The position numbers and the translations under genes are program-made. A DNA stretch of 15,266 bases from JAAEQG01 sp023133475 (GTDB lineage: Bacteria; Planctomycetota; Phycisphaerae; UBA1845): assembly GCA_030631415.1 (NCBI GenBank), contig DAOVLE010000118.1, positions 1 through 15,266 on the forward strand. Direction: 5' to 3'. The notes under the pieces are model-generated. The model saw nothing but the letters and a program-made list of their open reading frames with translations, was not told where the DNA came from and ran no database searches. Below, in pieces: positions 7,282 through 13,830 of this stretch; within the stretch, counting starts at the first letter, position 1; each line of letters opens with the position of its first letter.

Positions 7282-7992
7282 ATGAGAACTCCCGACTGCA
7301 ACATGCTCAGTAAACTCGCGGGCAAGTTCATCGTATTCGACGGCCCGGACGGGTGTGGCAAGAGCACGCAACGTCGTATGCTCGGCGAGGCTCTTTCCGC
7401 CGCGGGGCTGGAGGTCGCCTACGGGCAGGACCCCGGCGGAACGCAGATCGGCAACCGCATCCGGCATGAAGTCCTAGGCCACGACCTTGCTCAGATGGAC
7501 CCGCGGTGCGAGACGTTCCTGTTCATGGCCAGCCGAGCACAATTGGTGGCGGAGGTGATCGAGCCGGCACTGCGAGCGGGCAAGGTGGTGCTTTGCGATC
7601 GGTTCGTCTCGGCAACTTGTGCATACCAGGGGGCGGCGGGGTTCGACATCGGCAGCATTATCGAGTTGGCCCGCTATGCCATTGGGGAGACCTGGCCGGA
7701 TTTGACCATCGTCCTGGATGTCGATGTCAAGATGGGCTTCGAACGCACCGGTCGCAAGAGTTACCACGCCGGCAAGCATCGCAAGAAGCATGCCGGACAG
7801 CAAACCCTCTTCGATGGCGTGCAGCCCGATGCGATGGAAGCCCGCCCCATTGCCTTCCACCGCAGCGTCCGGGAGAACTTTCTGAAGCTGCCCGCTATCT
7901 ACCCCAAGCCGGTGAGGATCATACCGGCGAATCAGGATCCCGAGCAGGTGCAAGCTGCCGTATGGGAGGTGCTCGAAAGTGTCGATTTTTGA
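7282..7992 (+). CDS. tmk: Thymidylate kinase (dTMP kinase)
   Basis: 236 residues from ATG 7282, chosen because GAGG (7272-7275) sits six bases upstream; upstream in-frame codons are repeat DNA. The enzyme phosphorylates dTMP to dTDP with ATP in the cytoplasm. The P-loop GPDGCGKST is at residues 21-29. DPGGTQIG (50-57) corresponds to the usual EPGGT dTMP-binding loop with Asp for Glu. DRFVSATCAYQG (106-117) is the family DR(F/Y)..S..AYQG signature. The LID region is unusually basic and long (RTGRKSYHAGKHRKKHAGQQ, 155-174). The 3' end overlaps holB by 14 bases, so the two genes are probably translationally coupled, a pairing common in bacteria. Confidence 0.93.
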   Translation: MRTPDCNMLSKLAGKFIVFDGPDGCGKSTQRRMLGEALSAAGLEVAYGQDPGGTQIGNRIRHEVLGHDLAQMDPRCETFLFMASRAQLVAEVIEPALRAGKVVLCDRFVSATCAYQGAAGFDIGSIIELARYAIGETWPDLTIVLDVDVKMGFERTGRKSYHAGKHRKKHAGQQTLFDGVQPDAMEARPIAFHRSVRENFLKLPAIYPKPVRIIPANQDPEQVQAAVWEVLESVDF

Positions 7993-9130
7993 GGTTCGCC
8001 ATCAACACCGCGCCCAGCAGATCGTCCAGCGAGCCCTGGCTGGCGGGCGATTGCCGCACGCCTATCTCTTCCACGGCCCCGACGGGATTGGGAAAGAGAT
8101 GCTGGCTGAGAGACTGGCCCGGATTCTACTCTGCGAGAATCCAGTCCATCCACCTACCCCGCCCATCGAGGAGTTGGCAGGGTTCGACGGCCCTTTGCTG
8201 GACGCCTGTGGCTGGTGCCAGGACTGTATTCTGGCCCAGGCACGCACGCACCCGGATATCCACCTGATTTACAACGAACTGCACAAACTTCACCCCGACC
8301 CGATGGTTCGCAATCGGAAAGGGCTAGGCCTAACCGTTGACGTCATCCGCCATTTCGTCATCAACGCGGTGGGCACGAAACCGCTTCGCGGGCGGGCAAA
8401 GGTATTCATTATCCGCCAGGCTGACCGTATCACTGCCGGGGCGCAAAATGCCCTACTCAAGACTTTGGAAGAACCGCCCGGCACTACCTATCTGATATTG
8501 CTGGTGACCAACCTGGATAGACTGCTTCCCACCACCAGATCACGCTGCCAGGCGGTGCCGTTCGGCCCGCTCCCTATAGAGTTTGTCACTGCCACGCTTC
8601 AGGAGGTTGTCCCCGACATTACCCCCGAGCTTGCCGGGCTGTACGCCGCGATTGCCCAGGGCAGCTTAGGGACAGCCCAGCGCTACTGCCAGGACAGCCT
8701 GGATGCTTATAATGCCAAGATCATCGACACGCTCGGGCGTCTGGGAAGCGCATCGGTGCCCCCCATAGCCAAGCAGTGGCTCAAGGACGCCGAGACACTG
8801 GGGGCACAATTCCGCAATCGTGATAAAGGAATATCCGACACCGAGGCACTTCGCCGGGGTCTCAAGACGTTGTTTTGTCTGGCAGCGACTTGGTTCGGCG
8901 ATGTGTTGCGTGTTTCGGTCGGCGCGCAGCAAAGCCTCACAAACACCGCTCAAGCCCGGCAGATGACCGGGGCGGGCGTGGGGGCGCGGCAGGCGGCTTC
9001 GGCGATCAAGGCGGTGGTCGATGCCGAGAGGCATCTCGAACGAAACGTTTCGACCCAATTGGTTGTTGAGGGGTTGCTGATTCGATTGGCTCGGCTCGTC
9101 CCGGTTGCCCCTAACCCGGATAATTCATGA
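7979..9130 (+). CDS. holB: DNA polymerase III subunit delta-prime
   Basis: 383 residues from GTG 7979, with a strong ribosome site GGGAGG (7964-7969) nine bases upstream inside tmk. Delta-prime is the stator of the clamp loader that places the beta sliding clamp on primed DNA. Visible: an AAA+ P-loop remnant GPDGIGKE (33-40, Glu in place of Ser/Thr); the zinc-binding cysteines Cys52, 77, 80 and 83 (ACGWCQDC); a degenerate Walker B VFIIRQADR (142-150); KTLEEPP (161-167); and the arginine-finger SRC motif RSRC (187-190). The weakened nucleotide-binding residues fit the non-ATPase role known for delta-prime. The last codons (PDNS, stop) are formed by the CCGGATAATTCATGA repeat, so the natural C-terminus may have been slightly altered. 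Confidence 0.92.
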   Translation: MSIFEVRHQHRAQQIVQRALAGGRLPHAYLFHGPDGIGKEMLAERLARILLCENPVHPPTPPIEELAGFDGPLLDACGWCQDCILAQARTHPDIHLIYNELHKLHPDPMVRNRKGLGLTVDVIRHFVINAVGTKPLRGRAKVFIIRQADRITAGAQNALLKTLEEPPGTTYLILLVTNLDRLLPTTRSRCQAVPFGPLPIEFVTATLQEVVPDITPELAGLYAAIAQGSLGTAQRYCQDSLDAYNAKIIDTLGRLGSASVPPIAKQWLKDAETLGAQFRNRDKGISDTEALRRGLKTLFCLAATWFGDVLRVSVGAQQSLTNTAQARQMTGAGVGARQAASAIKAVVDAERHLERNVSTQLVVEGLLIRLARLVPVAPNPDNS

Positions 9131-9140
9131 ACGCAGAGAC
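9115..9140. repeat. CCCGGATAATTCATGAACGCAGAG repeat at the holB end
   Basis: A copy of the CCGGATAATT + GCAGAG module family (others at 5895-6036, 10153-10191 and 10604-10638; core only at 15116). It contains the holB stop codon TGA at 9128-9130. Confidence 0.7.
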
Positions 9141-9151
9141 GCCGGGTGCAC

Positions 9152-9211
9152 GGGTGCGCCGCCCACAAGGGGCGACGCTACAGACTAAATCGACAAGCCC
9201 TTTAGCGACGG
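9152..9211 (-). repeat. Half copy of the lipA-tmk nested repeat
   Basis: The segment from GGGTGCGCCGCCCACAAGGG through ACTAAATCGACA to TTTAGCGA is the reverse complement of about 7112-7174, with a few substitutions. Only the left half of that element is present. It supplies the stop codon (TAA, 9204-9202) of the convergent phosphatase gene. Confidence 0.8.
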
Positions 9212-10023
9212 CGCGGAACATCCTCACGCAATACATGCCCACGCAAGCGTGGGCATGGCACCCGGCAAGGTGTCCAAAAAGTGGGATGTCCCCCTTTTTC
9301 CGCGACTGAAGCAACCGGCGACATCCAGTGCTTCAATCCTTCCAGGACGCCCATGGCGTAGGGTCTGTCGGCGTGATAGACCAAAGGCCCTTCCAACACT
9401 TTCAGTTCACGGTGGGCATTGGCGACCACTATCCCCTGAAACCCCTGCTCGAACAGGGCAAGATCGTTGGCTGAGTCGCCGCTTACCATCACTTTGTGCC
9501 GGGGGAGGCCCCAAGCCGAAGCCAAAAATGCCGCGGCAGTCCCTTTGTTGACGCCGGCAGGCAGCACATCGAGATCACGACTCGAGCTGTAAACAATCGT
9601 GGGCAGAATAGACTCACTCCACAGCATCTCGAAGATGTTGTCAATCTCGTCCGATGAGGCGTTCTCCAGATAGAAGCTGGCTTTGAATTTTGATTGCCAC
9701 CGACTCGGTTGAACGCTCACGTTCGGCAGCGAAGAGAGTAGTTCTCGGACACGCCGGGTGTCCCAGCCTGGTGGGAAGTGCCGGTGCCACTCACTGACCA
9801 ACTCCCCTGATGGGAAGAGGCGAATCTCGGTGCCGACACCGCAGATTACGGCATCCGGGGCGGGCAGGCTCGTCGTCTCCACCAGCTCGACCACCGAGTC
9901 AAAGAACCTTCCGGTGGCATAGACCAGCGCCTGAGCGGGTCGGCATTGCGCTATCCATTTGGCAAAGGCTTGAAGCCCCTGGTCATTACCCAGCAAAGTA
10001 TGGTCCAGATCGCTGATAAGAAT
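9202..10023 (-). CDS. HAD phosphatase, sucrose-6-phosphate phosphatase-like, with irregular start
   Basis: About 273 residues if read from ATT 10023. HAD motif I is LISDLDHTLLG (nucleophile Asp5, acid Asp7), motif II is YATGR (Thr37), motif III is Lys160 in GVNKGTAA, and motif IV is GDSANDLALF (182-191). LDVLPAGVNKG and VVANAHRELK match the sucrose-phosphate phosphatase branch, so it probably hydrolyses sucrose 6-phosphate or a related sugar phosphate. No ATG, GTG or TTG lies between the in-frame stop at 10080-10078 and motif I; the first ordinary start (TTG 9996) would delete the catalytic Asp pair. AGGAG (10037-10033) lies nine bases before ATT 10023, so an ATT start is possible. Otherwise the gene has lost its 5' end. 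The last roughly 31 residues (after SVAEK) are repeat-encoded. No synthase partner is visible. Confidence 0.75.
   Translation of the reverse strand: MLISDLDHTLLGNDQGLQAFAKWIAQCRPAQALVYATGRFFDSVVELVETTSLPAPDAVICGVGTEIRLFPSGELVSEWHRHFPPGWDTRRVRELLSSLPNVSVQPSRWQSKFKASFYLENASSDEIDNIFEMLWSESILPTIVYSSSRDLDVLPAGVNKGTAAAFLASAWGLPRHKVMVSGDSANDLALFEQGFQGIVVANAHRELKVLEGPLVYHADRPYAMGVLEGLKHWMSPVASVAEKGGHPTFWTPCRVPCPRLRGHVLREDVPRRR
9234..9257. repeat. 11-bp perfect palindrome
   Basis: CATGCCCACGC and GCGTGGGCATG flank AA. A related CCACGC-TT-GCGTGG palindrome lies inside the MITE at about 13687-13700. It falls inside the C-terminal tail of the phosphatase reading frame. Confidence 0.6.
9276..9299. terminator. 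Bidirectional terminator-like hairpin
   Basis: AAAAAGTGGG (9276-9285) and CCCCCTTTTT (9290-9299) form a 9-of-10 stem with a four-base loop, ending in five T on either strand. It lies between convergent holB and the phosphatase gene, the expected place for a shared terminator. For the minus strand it lies before the stop codon of the phosphatase frame, which is odd. Termination activity is inferred from form only. Confidence 0.45.
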
Positions 10024-10152
10024 AACTCGTGCTCCTGCGATTGGCTGAGCTATTTGACGAGATTCGGACGACGTTTGCTAATTAACTGGTATATCGACAA
10101 TTTGCCCGACACAATCCAGGCAAACGTGCTCGATGCCGATAATCACTATTAG

Positions 10153-10191
10153 CCCGGATATTTCACCGCGGAGCACGCAGAGACCGCAGAG
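10153..10191. repeat. CCCGGATATTTCACC / GCAGAG repeat upstream of two divergent genes
   Basis: CCCGGATATTTCACCGCGG is followed by CACGCAGAGACCGCAGAG. It is the same module family as 9115-9140 and 10604-10638. It lies between the phosphatase gene and the IscA-like gene and may have disrupted the 5' region of the phosphatase gene. The rest of this 263-base gap (10024-10286) shows no recognisable gene. Confidence 0.65.
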
Positions 10192-10286
10192 AATTGAGAG
10201 GTAGGGAGTTACCGCAATTAGCGTTGAACCGACAATGTGTGAGAAATGCAGGCTAACGAGGGTTGCCGGAGTTGAGGAGTAAGCTG

Positions 10287-10595
10287 ATGAAAGGAATCAC
10301 CAACAACGCGGGGCTTGCACTCAAGGAGGCTTTGGATGCGGAGAGCATCCCGCCGGACAGGTGCGTCCGTTTCGTAGGCTCGGTTCACGGTGGAGAGCTT
10401 CAAATCGACCGTCGGTTCCCGGACGACCAGGTATTCAAGTACGGTGGTCGAACGGTATTGGCGGTAGGGCCGGAAACGGCGGGCAGTTGCAGGCGGCACA
10501 CGCTGGACTACGAAGGCGATCACTTCAACCTCGTCACGGGCGCCCCTCGGGCAGAGGAGCGATTGACTCAAGTCGTTCACTGCGGGCACATGTGA
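10287..10595 (+). CDS. Small IscA/HesB-like protein with degenerate metal ligands
   Basis: 102 residues from ATG 10287, with a clear ribosome site GAGGAG (10274-10279) seven bases upstream. The layout MKGITNNAGLALKEALDAE, a strand pair around VRFVGSVHGGELQI, then DDQVFKYGGRTVLAV and a C-terminal HCGHM follows the outline of A-type Fe-S carriers (IscA/HesB). The conserved first Cys (in GGCSG) is replaced by HGG (34-36), and the CGC end is reduced to CGH (Cys99, His101). Cys26 and Cys68 are also present. It may be a non-cluster-binding relative or bind metal through His/Cys; it may also belong to another small family. It is convergent with ftsK. Confidence 0.55.
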   Translation: MKGITNNAGLALKEALDAESIPPDRCVRFVGSVHGGELQIDRRFPDDQVFKYGGRTVLAVGPETAGSCRRHTLDYEGDHFNLVTGAPRAEERLTQVVHCGHM

Positions 10596-10949
10596 CGATA
10601 TACCCCGGACTATTTATGAACGCAGAGACGCAGAGAAGTGACAGATAAGAGGCAAGAGGCAACAAGGCAACAAGGCGACGAAGCAGCAAGTGTAGGGCGG
10701 GTTTCACCCGCCGCGTCATGCTGAACGGTTGGAATTGGCGAACAAAGCATCGCCGATTCCACATTTCCCATAATTCCCGTGCTCCACACTCCACGCTCCC
10801 CTTCGGGTCGCCGCTAAACACTACGAACTTGTCGCCGCTAAATACCCCGGCGCCGTTGCGAGCGTTCACATTCTCAATTCTCCATTCATCACGTCTCCCA
10901 TCCCCCCATTTTCCATTTTTAATTTTTAATTTTTCATTTTCTCCATTCC
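10596..10949. other. Convergent intergenic region, 354 bases, repeat patchwork
   Basis: It contains the repeat at 10604-10638 and a purine-rich run of AGAGGCAACAAGGCAACAAGG type (about 10648-10684). GTAGGGCGGGTTTCACCCGC (10692-10711, next base C) is related to 3815-3874. There is also a duplicated GTCGCCGCTAAA (about 10808 and 10831) and an A/T-rich CCATTTTCCATTTTTAATTT-type tract (about 10907-10949), the inverse of the tract at 5928-5960. It looks like an accumulation site for repeats between two gene 3' ends. No gene is seen. Confidence 0.6.
10604..10638. repeat. CCCGGACTATTTATGAACGCAGAG repeat after the IscA-like gene
   Basis: The module begins nine bases after the stop codon and reads CCCGGACTATTTATGAACGC followed by AGAGACGCAGAGAAG. 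Its position immediately 3' of a gene repeats what is seen at holB and the AAA ATPase. Confidence 0.65.
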
Positions 10950-13439
10950 TCATCCCTCATCCTCGGTTTCCTCCTCGTCCCGCTGAGCGTGCAAAGTCTC
11001 CCACTCTTGTGGGGTCATCAGCACTTCGCGGGCGACCGAACCCTTGTGGGTCCCGATAATGCCCGCCTCCGCTATCGCTTCGATCAGGCGGGCAGCCCGC
11101 GAGTAGCCCACCGCCAGACGCCGCTGCAACAGACTCACGCTACCACGCCCGCTGTCGAGAATGATCTCGACCGCCTCGTCGAACAGCTCGTCACGCTCAG
11201 CCGGCACCCCGCCCGCACTCGGACGGAGCTGCACGAGCTGAGGGTGGAACTCCGGCTGAGCCCGCTCGCACAGATAATCTATCATCGCGTGTAGCTCGTC
11301 CTCCTCGAGCAGAGTGCCCTGGGCACGGAGCAGCTTGGAAGAGCCCGGCGGAAGGAACAACATGTCACCCTGACCCATGAGCACCTCCGCACCGTTCTGA
11401 TCCAGCACGATACGCGAGTCCATCCGCGAAGCCACCCGAAACGCGATCCGGCATGGCAGATTGCTCTTTATCAACCCGGTGACCACCTTGGCTTCGGGGC
11501 GCTGGGTGGCTACCACGATGTGGATGCCCACCGCCCGCGACTTCTGAGCCAGACGCGACAGGTGATGCTCCACCTCCTTGGGAGAGGTCATCATCAAGTC
11601 AGCCAACTCGTCGATAACAATGATCACATAAGGTATCCGCTTGGGTATCCTGGCGAATTCCGCGTTGCTGGTCGGTGCGAAACGCTGCTCGATCTCCTTG
11701 CGGGTGAGCTTGTTGTACCCGACGATGTTGCGGACCCCAGCCTCTGCCAGCAGTTCGTAGCGCTCGTCCATCTTGGTCACCGCCCACTCGAGGATGCTCT
11801 CCGCCTGGGCTACGTCCGTGACAATAGGTGACATCAGGTGGGGGATGTTCTTGAAGTGGCTCATCTCCACCATCTTGGGATCGACCAGGATCAGCTTGCA
11901 GCGGTCCGGCCGTTGGGTCATCAGGATGCCGGCGATGATCGAGTTGAGGCACACGCTCTTGCCCGACCCGGTAGTGCCGGCGATCAGCAGGTGAGGCATA
12001 CGGGCCAAGTCCGTCACCAACACACTACCCCCCGCGTCCTTGCCCAAAAACAGCGGCAAAGCCATCCTGCTCGCCTGGGGACCCGCCAATGCCAGCAACT
12101 CACGCAAGCGCACCTTCTCCTTGTTAGCGTTGGGAACCTCCACCCCGATGGTGTTCTTGCCCGGAATGGGCGCCACAATGCGAATTGAAGGGGCTCGTAG
12201 TGCCCGTGCAATGTCATTGGACAACGACGAAACCTGCGACACCTTGATCCCCGGCGCCAGGGACAACTCGTATAGTGTAATCACCGGCCCGGTGTCGATC
12301 TCCACCACCCGCGCGTCCAGCCGGAACTCGCCCAGGGTCTGTTCGAGCACCTTGGCTTTGGCCCGCACCACCGATTCATGCTTGTCTGAGAATTGGTATT
12401 CCGACTGATGCAACAAGTGAACCGGCGGGAAGCTCCACTCTTTCATGGACTGCGGATAGGCTTCAGTCGGCGGCGGTTCTTGCTGCTGCGAAACATTGAC
12501 CACCAATTCGCCACGGCCCGTTTTGGGCTCAACCGTTGTGAGTTTGGTCGAGTGACGCTGCTGTTTCTTTTTGGCGAGTTTTCGAGTTGCGGTTTTCTTT
12601 TCCTCGGGCTCCTCGTCATCCTCACTCGGGAGGGCTGCTGTTTTCTGCGGGTCTTTAGTCTCGTCCTCCACGCCGGTATCGTCAAACAGCCGCCCTTGGT
12701 TTGGATCGCCCGGTTCGTGAGTCTCCGCCCGCCTGCGTCGTGGTGAGTTGATCTTGATCTCGCAGGTGCTCTCGGGGGCTTCGGGTGCATCGCGGTCAGC
12801 CGGAACCGCACCCGATGTGGGGGAATGAGCGATCCGAGGCACCACGGCATTGGCTGCGTCGCGGGCTTTTGCCACCGCTTCGCCCGAGGCTGACCCGATC
12901 CACCTCAGCATCCCGGGCAATCGCAGGACCCACCCCTCCGCACTCAACAGCATCCCCATGATGAACGCATACCCCAAAACCAACACCGTTCCCAGGCCGG
13001 AGAAGCGAGCCTGCAGAAAGTCGCCCAACGCCGTGCCCAAGACCCCGCCGTCGCCCTCCGGCAACGTGTTCGAGCCGCCGGCTGAAATCAGATGCACCGC
13101 AGCCGCCGTCGCCGAGCACAACAGCACCAGACCAAACCCACGCTGGAGCAGGTGGGGAATCTTGCCGTTAAACAACCACATCCCCGTCGCCATGCTGAGG
13201 AACAGAATAAGCGGGTAAACCCCGTCACCAATGTAGTAAAACAGCGTGTAGGCCAGAAACGCACCCGTCTGCCCACAGGAATTGTGAGGCGGATGGTGGT
13301 GCGGGTACTGGTGCGGGTTAGGCCAATCCCCAACATCAAACGTCAACAGCGAAGCCCAGACGAACAGACACGCCAAGCCAAAGAAGATAGGCCAGAGCAA
13401 GCGTCGGGGACGTTGTTGTGGTTGCCTTCTTTTAGACAT
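10950..13439 (-). CDS. ftsK: DNA translocase FtsK/SpoIIIE
   Basis: 829 residues from ATG 13439 (MSKRRQPQQR); an in-frame ATG at 13463 lies in repeat-related DNA and adds eight residues. FtsK is the septum-located ATP-driven motor that moves chromosome ends into daughter cells and activates XerCD dimer resolution. Four N-terminal membrane spans are visible (about 14-34, 60-90, 102-119, 150-170), followed by a charged, Pro/Glu/Lys-rich linker (about 190-330) and the motor. Walker A GTTGSGKS is at 488-495, Walker B LILVDPK near 516-522, DELADLMM at 610-617, and VATQRP follows. The C-terminal gamma winged helix (from about 762: DEAVEIILDSGRGSVSLLQR) reads DNA polarity signals. All parts are intact and length is normal. 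The acidic end EEETEDEG is unusual but harmless. Confidence 0.96.
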   Translation of the reverse strand: MSKRRQPQQRPRRLLWPIFFGLACLFVWASLLTFDVGDWPNPHQYPHHHPPHNSCGQTGAFLAYTLFYYIGDGVYPLILFLSMATGMWLFNGKIPHLLQRGFGLVLLCSATAAAVHLISAGGSNTLPEGDGGVLGTALGDFLQARFSGLGTVLVLGYAFIMGMLLSAEGWVLRLPGMLRWIGSASGEAVAKARDAANAVVPRIAHSPTSGAVPADRDAPEAPESTCEIKINSPRRRRAETHEPGDPNQGRLFDDTGVEDETKDPQKTAALPSEDDEEPEEKKTATRKLAKKKQQRHSTKLTTVEPKTGRGELVVNVSQQQEPPPTEAYPQSMKEWSFPPVHLLHQSEYQFSDKHESVVRAKAKVLEQTLGEFRLDARVVEIDTGPVITLYELSLAPGIKVSQVSSLSNDIARALRAPSIRIVAPIPGKNTIGVEVPNANKEKVRLRELLALAGPQASRMALPLFLGKDAGGSVLVTDLARMPHLLIAGTTGSGKSVCLNSIIAGILMTQRPDRCKLILVDPKMVEMSHFKNIPHLMSPIVTDVAQAESILEWAVTKMDERYELLAEAGVRNIVGYNKLTRKEIEQRFAPTSNAEFARIPKRIPYVIIVIDELADLMMTSPKEVEHHLSRLAQKSRAVGIHIVVATQRPEAKVVTGLIKSNLPCRIAFRVASRMDSRIVLDQNGAEVLMGQGDMLFLPPGSSKLLRAQGTLLEEDELHAMIDYLCERAQPEFHPQLVQLRPSAGGVPAERDELFDEAVEIILDSGRGSVSLLQRRLAVGYSRAARLIEAIAEAGIIGTHKGSVAREVLMTPQEWETLHAQRDEEETEDEG

Positions 13440-13476
13440 CGTTCTTTGTGCTCCGTGACGCATGCACTGATGGTTG

Positions 13477-13508
13477 GATGCCCCATGGCTTTAGCCGTGG
13501 GGGGCACC
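13477..13508. repeat. Palindrome in the ftsK leader
   Basis: CCCCATGGC (13481-13489) pairs with GCCGTGGGG (13494-13502) around TTTA, and the stem extends past a two-base bulge. It carries the CATGGCTTTAGCCGTGGGG module shared with the arm at 3733-3814. If the promoter at 13512-13520 is real, this hairpin lies at the very start of the ftsK mRNA. Confidence 0.6.
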
Positions 13509-13511
13509 CAA

Positions 13512-13520
13512 AGTATACCA
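13512..13520 (-). promoter_or_regulatory. Possible extended -10 promoter for ftsK
   Basis: On the minus strand the sequence reads TGGTATACT, an extended -10 (TGn plus TATACT), about 73 bases before the ftsK ATG. No good -35 is found at normal spacing, which extended -10 promoters can tolerate. The hairpin at 13477-13508 would lie in the leader. Confidence 0.4.
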
Positions 13521-13586
13521 GCATGCGCCTGACAATACAGGGCAACCTTGCATGACGCGGACCCAAAATCCAGAGGCTGCCCACTC

Positions 13587-13752
13587 GTAAACATTCAGTA
13601 AACCCGTCCAGTCTGTTGTACCGCCGGCTTCCAGCCGGCAGGATGCCGGCTGGAAGCCGGCGGTACGGTGGTGTCAGGCGCCCTGACCACGCTTGCGTGG
13701 CCTTGCGCTCGGTAGTTGATCCGAACCTGCCATGGGTTCACTGAATGTTTAC
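13587..13752. mobile_element. 166-bp MITE with 19-bp terminal inverted repeats and 8-bp target duplication
   Basis: The left end GTAAACATTCAGTAAACCC (13587-13605) and the inverse of 13734-13752 (GTAAACATTCAGTGAACCC) match at 18 of 19. The flanking bases GCCCACTC occur directly at 13579-13586 and 13753-13760, an 8-bp target-site duplication. The element has no coding capacity, so it must be moved by a transposase acting in trans. Termini beginning GTAA and 8-bp duplications are known for the IS66 family; assignment to it is inference. The intact duplication and near-identical ends suggest fairly recent insertion. Confidence 0.85.
13619..13665. repeat. Perfect 22-bp palindrome inside the MITE
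   Basis: The arm 13619-13640, beginning TACCGCCGGCTTCCAGCC, and its exact inverse at 13644-13665 flank GGA. All 22 pairs match. It forms the core of the MITE, with a second small palindrome CCACGC-TT-GCGTGG nearby (about 13687-13700). Confidence 0.85.
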
Positions 13753-13765
13753 GCCCACTCGTTGG

Positions 13766-13794
13766 TTGACAGCACGACAAATGCGGGTCAGAAT
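13766..13794 (+). promoter_or_regulatory. Sigma-70-type promoter for the AAA ATPase gene
   Basis: A perfect -35 TTGACA (13766-13771), a 17-base spacer and CAGAAT (13789-13794, four of six to the -10 consensus) lie about 37 bases before the ATG. The -35 begins six bases after the MITE's right target duplication, so the insertion left the promoter intact. Confidence 0.55.
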
Positions 13795-13830
13795 TGAGGT
13801 TAGGCTGGTAATCGCGTGAGGACCCTGGTC

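Larger units (their letters stand above)
13440..13830. other. Divergent intergenic region between ftsK and the AAA ATPase, 391 bases
   Basis: It holds GTGCTCCGTGACGC next to the ftsK start, a palindrome (13477-13508), a possible ftsK promoter (13512-13520), a 166-bp MITE (13587-13752) with its target duplication, and a good promoter for the ATPase gene (13766-13794). No protein-coding gene is seen. Confidence 0.65.

Noticed and set aside
7979..7992. tmk-holB fusion or frameshift
   Set aside because: The 14-base overlap has a proper stop for tmk and a GTG with strong GGGAGG for holB; both proteins have full-length, normal domains.
10648..10684. Small coding gene or regulatory RNA in the GGCAACAAGG run
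   Set aside because: It is a simple-sequence repeat without start, ribosome site or stable fold; no support for a gene.
13440..13463. Upstream ATG for ftsK
   Set aside because: The eight added residues come from GTGCTCCGTGACGC, a sequence related to intergenic DNA at 5834; ATG 13439 gives the usual basic FtsK N-terminus.
13619..13665. Rho-independent terminator for a neighbouring gene
   Set aside because: The perfect stem has no T tract on either side, sits between two divergent genes where no transcript should end, and is the core of a MITE.
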